From an uncultured Paludibacter sp. (GTDB lineage Bacteria; Bacteroidota; Bacteroidia; Bacteroidales; Paludibacteraceae), in the NCBI GenBank assembly GCA_937897985.1, contig CALCBD010000052.1, positions 1-6,765 on the forward strand: DNA of 6,765 bases. The letters are read 5' to 3'. The notes under the pieces were generated by a model. The model saw only the letters and a list, made by a program, of their open reading frames with translations, was not told the origin of the DNA and did no database searches. Numbering within the stretch: the stretch's first letter is position 1; every line of letters starts with the position of its first letter. Shown piece by piece: positions 6,518 through 6,765 of the stretch. A program made the translations under genes and the position numbers.

Positions 6518-6555
6518 GAATTAAGAATTAAGAATTAAGAATTAAGAATTAAGAA
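6514..6555 (+). repeat. Heptamer tandem repeat, six copies of TTAAGAA
   Basis: Six perfect copies of TTAAGAA fill 6514-6555. The first copy supplies the prmA stop codon TAA (6515-6517). Short 7-bp arrays of this kind often follow genes in Bacteroidetes and vary in copy number by replication slippage. Every frame through the array meets TAA quickly, so changes in copy number would not extend PrmA. Confidence 0.95.
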
Positions 6556-6714
6556 TGCGAATAAGGAGTTGAAATACTATATTCCGGTGAACGTTCAGGG
6601 TCTGCTACTGACTACCAGATATGAAATTATCAGATTACGCTGCTTCATGCAACATTTCAGGGGTATGGCTCTGACATCATATTCTAACTTGTTTTAAAAA
6701 TCCAACTCTGTGAC

Positions 6715-6760
6715 CTTTGTGCCTTTGCGGTATAATATTAATAACCACGGAGGCACGGAG
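6715..6760 (+). repeat. Hairpin element at the window edge, possibly a dispersed intergenic repeat
   Basis: CTTTGTGCCTTTGCGGT (6715-6731) faces ACCACGGAGGCACGGAG (6744-6760) across a 12-nt AT-only loop. As + strand RNA, 16 of 17 positions pair, four of them G-U; the one mismatch is C-A. As minus-strand RNA the four G-U pairs become A-C mismatches, so the structure favours the + transcript. Sequences of the type ACCACGGAGGCACGGAG and CTTTGTGCCTTTGTGGT are familiar to me as recurrent intergenic elements in Bacteroidetes and other phyla. The element probably continues past the window end. No T-tract is visible, so terminator activity is unproven. Confidence 0.65.
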
Positions 6761-6765
6761 AACAA

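Noticed and set aside
6539..6699. About 50 open codons downstream of prmA, in the same frame
   Set aside because: Two TAA codons (6515 and 6536) separate it from prmA, it lacks an early ATG, and the peptide resembles nothing I know. Chance openness is the simpler reading.

Overview
The window looks like a chromosomal piece from an AT-rich member of the Bacteroidetes. The basis is the A/T-rich leaders without Shine-Dalgarno sequences, a TTTG-N21-TACATTTG promoter of the Bacteroidetes type, a short heptamer tandem repeat of a kind often seen in this phylum, and the character of the proteins. No rRNA, tRNA, CRISPR array, transposase or phage gene was found.

Layout, all genes on the + strand. 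Positions 1-522 hold no gene. They carry 53-bp repeats in two facing groups: a tandem array in one orientation (1 to about 220) and two copies in the opposite orientation (354-458). Then come an NAD-dependent sugar reductase/epimerase (523-1482), a gap of about 440 bp ending in a good terminator hairpin (1780-1813), a polyprenyl-phosphate sugar-1-phosphate transferase (1927-2898), and a gap of about 650 bp with several inverted repeats. A clear promoter (3506-3538) leads into a membrane-bound WbpM/CapD-type UDP-sugar 4,6-dehydratase (3557-5524), followed by prmA (5678-6517). The end holds a six-copy 7-bp repeat touching the prmA stop codon and a long hairpin element at the window edge.

Function. 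The first three genes match, in type and order, the wbpV-wbpL-wbpM set at the end of some Pseudomonas O-antigen loci. The dehydratase would turn UDP-GlcNAc into the 4-keto-6-deoxy sugar, the reductase would turn that into UDP-QuiNAc or UDP-FucNAc, and the transferase would load the sugar-1-phosphate on undecaprenyl phosphate to start a surface polysaccharide. prmA (ribosomal protein L11 methyltransferase) is a housekeeping gene with no evident link to this pathway.

The protein-coding content is ordinary. What deserves a second look is the noncoding DNA: the facing 53-bp repeats, related hairpins ahead of genes 2 and 3, palindromes beside putative promoters, a promoter lying inside the longest reading frame of the dehydratase, and the strand-biased terminal hairpin. 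I did not find convincing evidence of a new multi-gene system.
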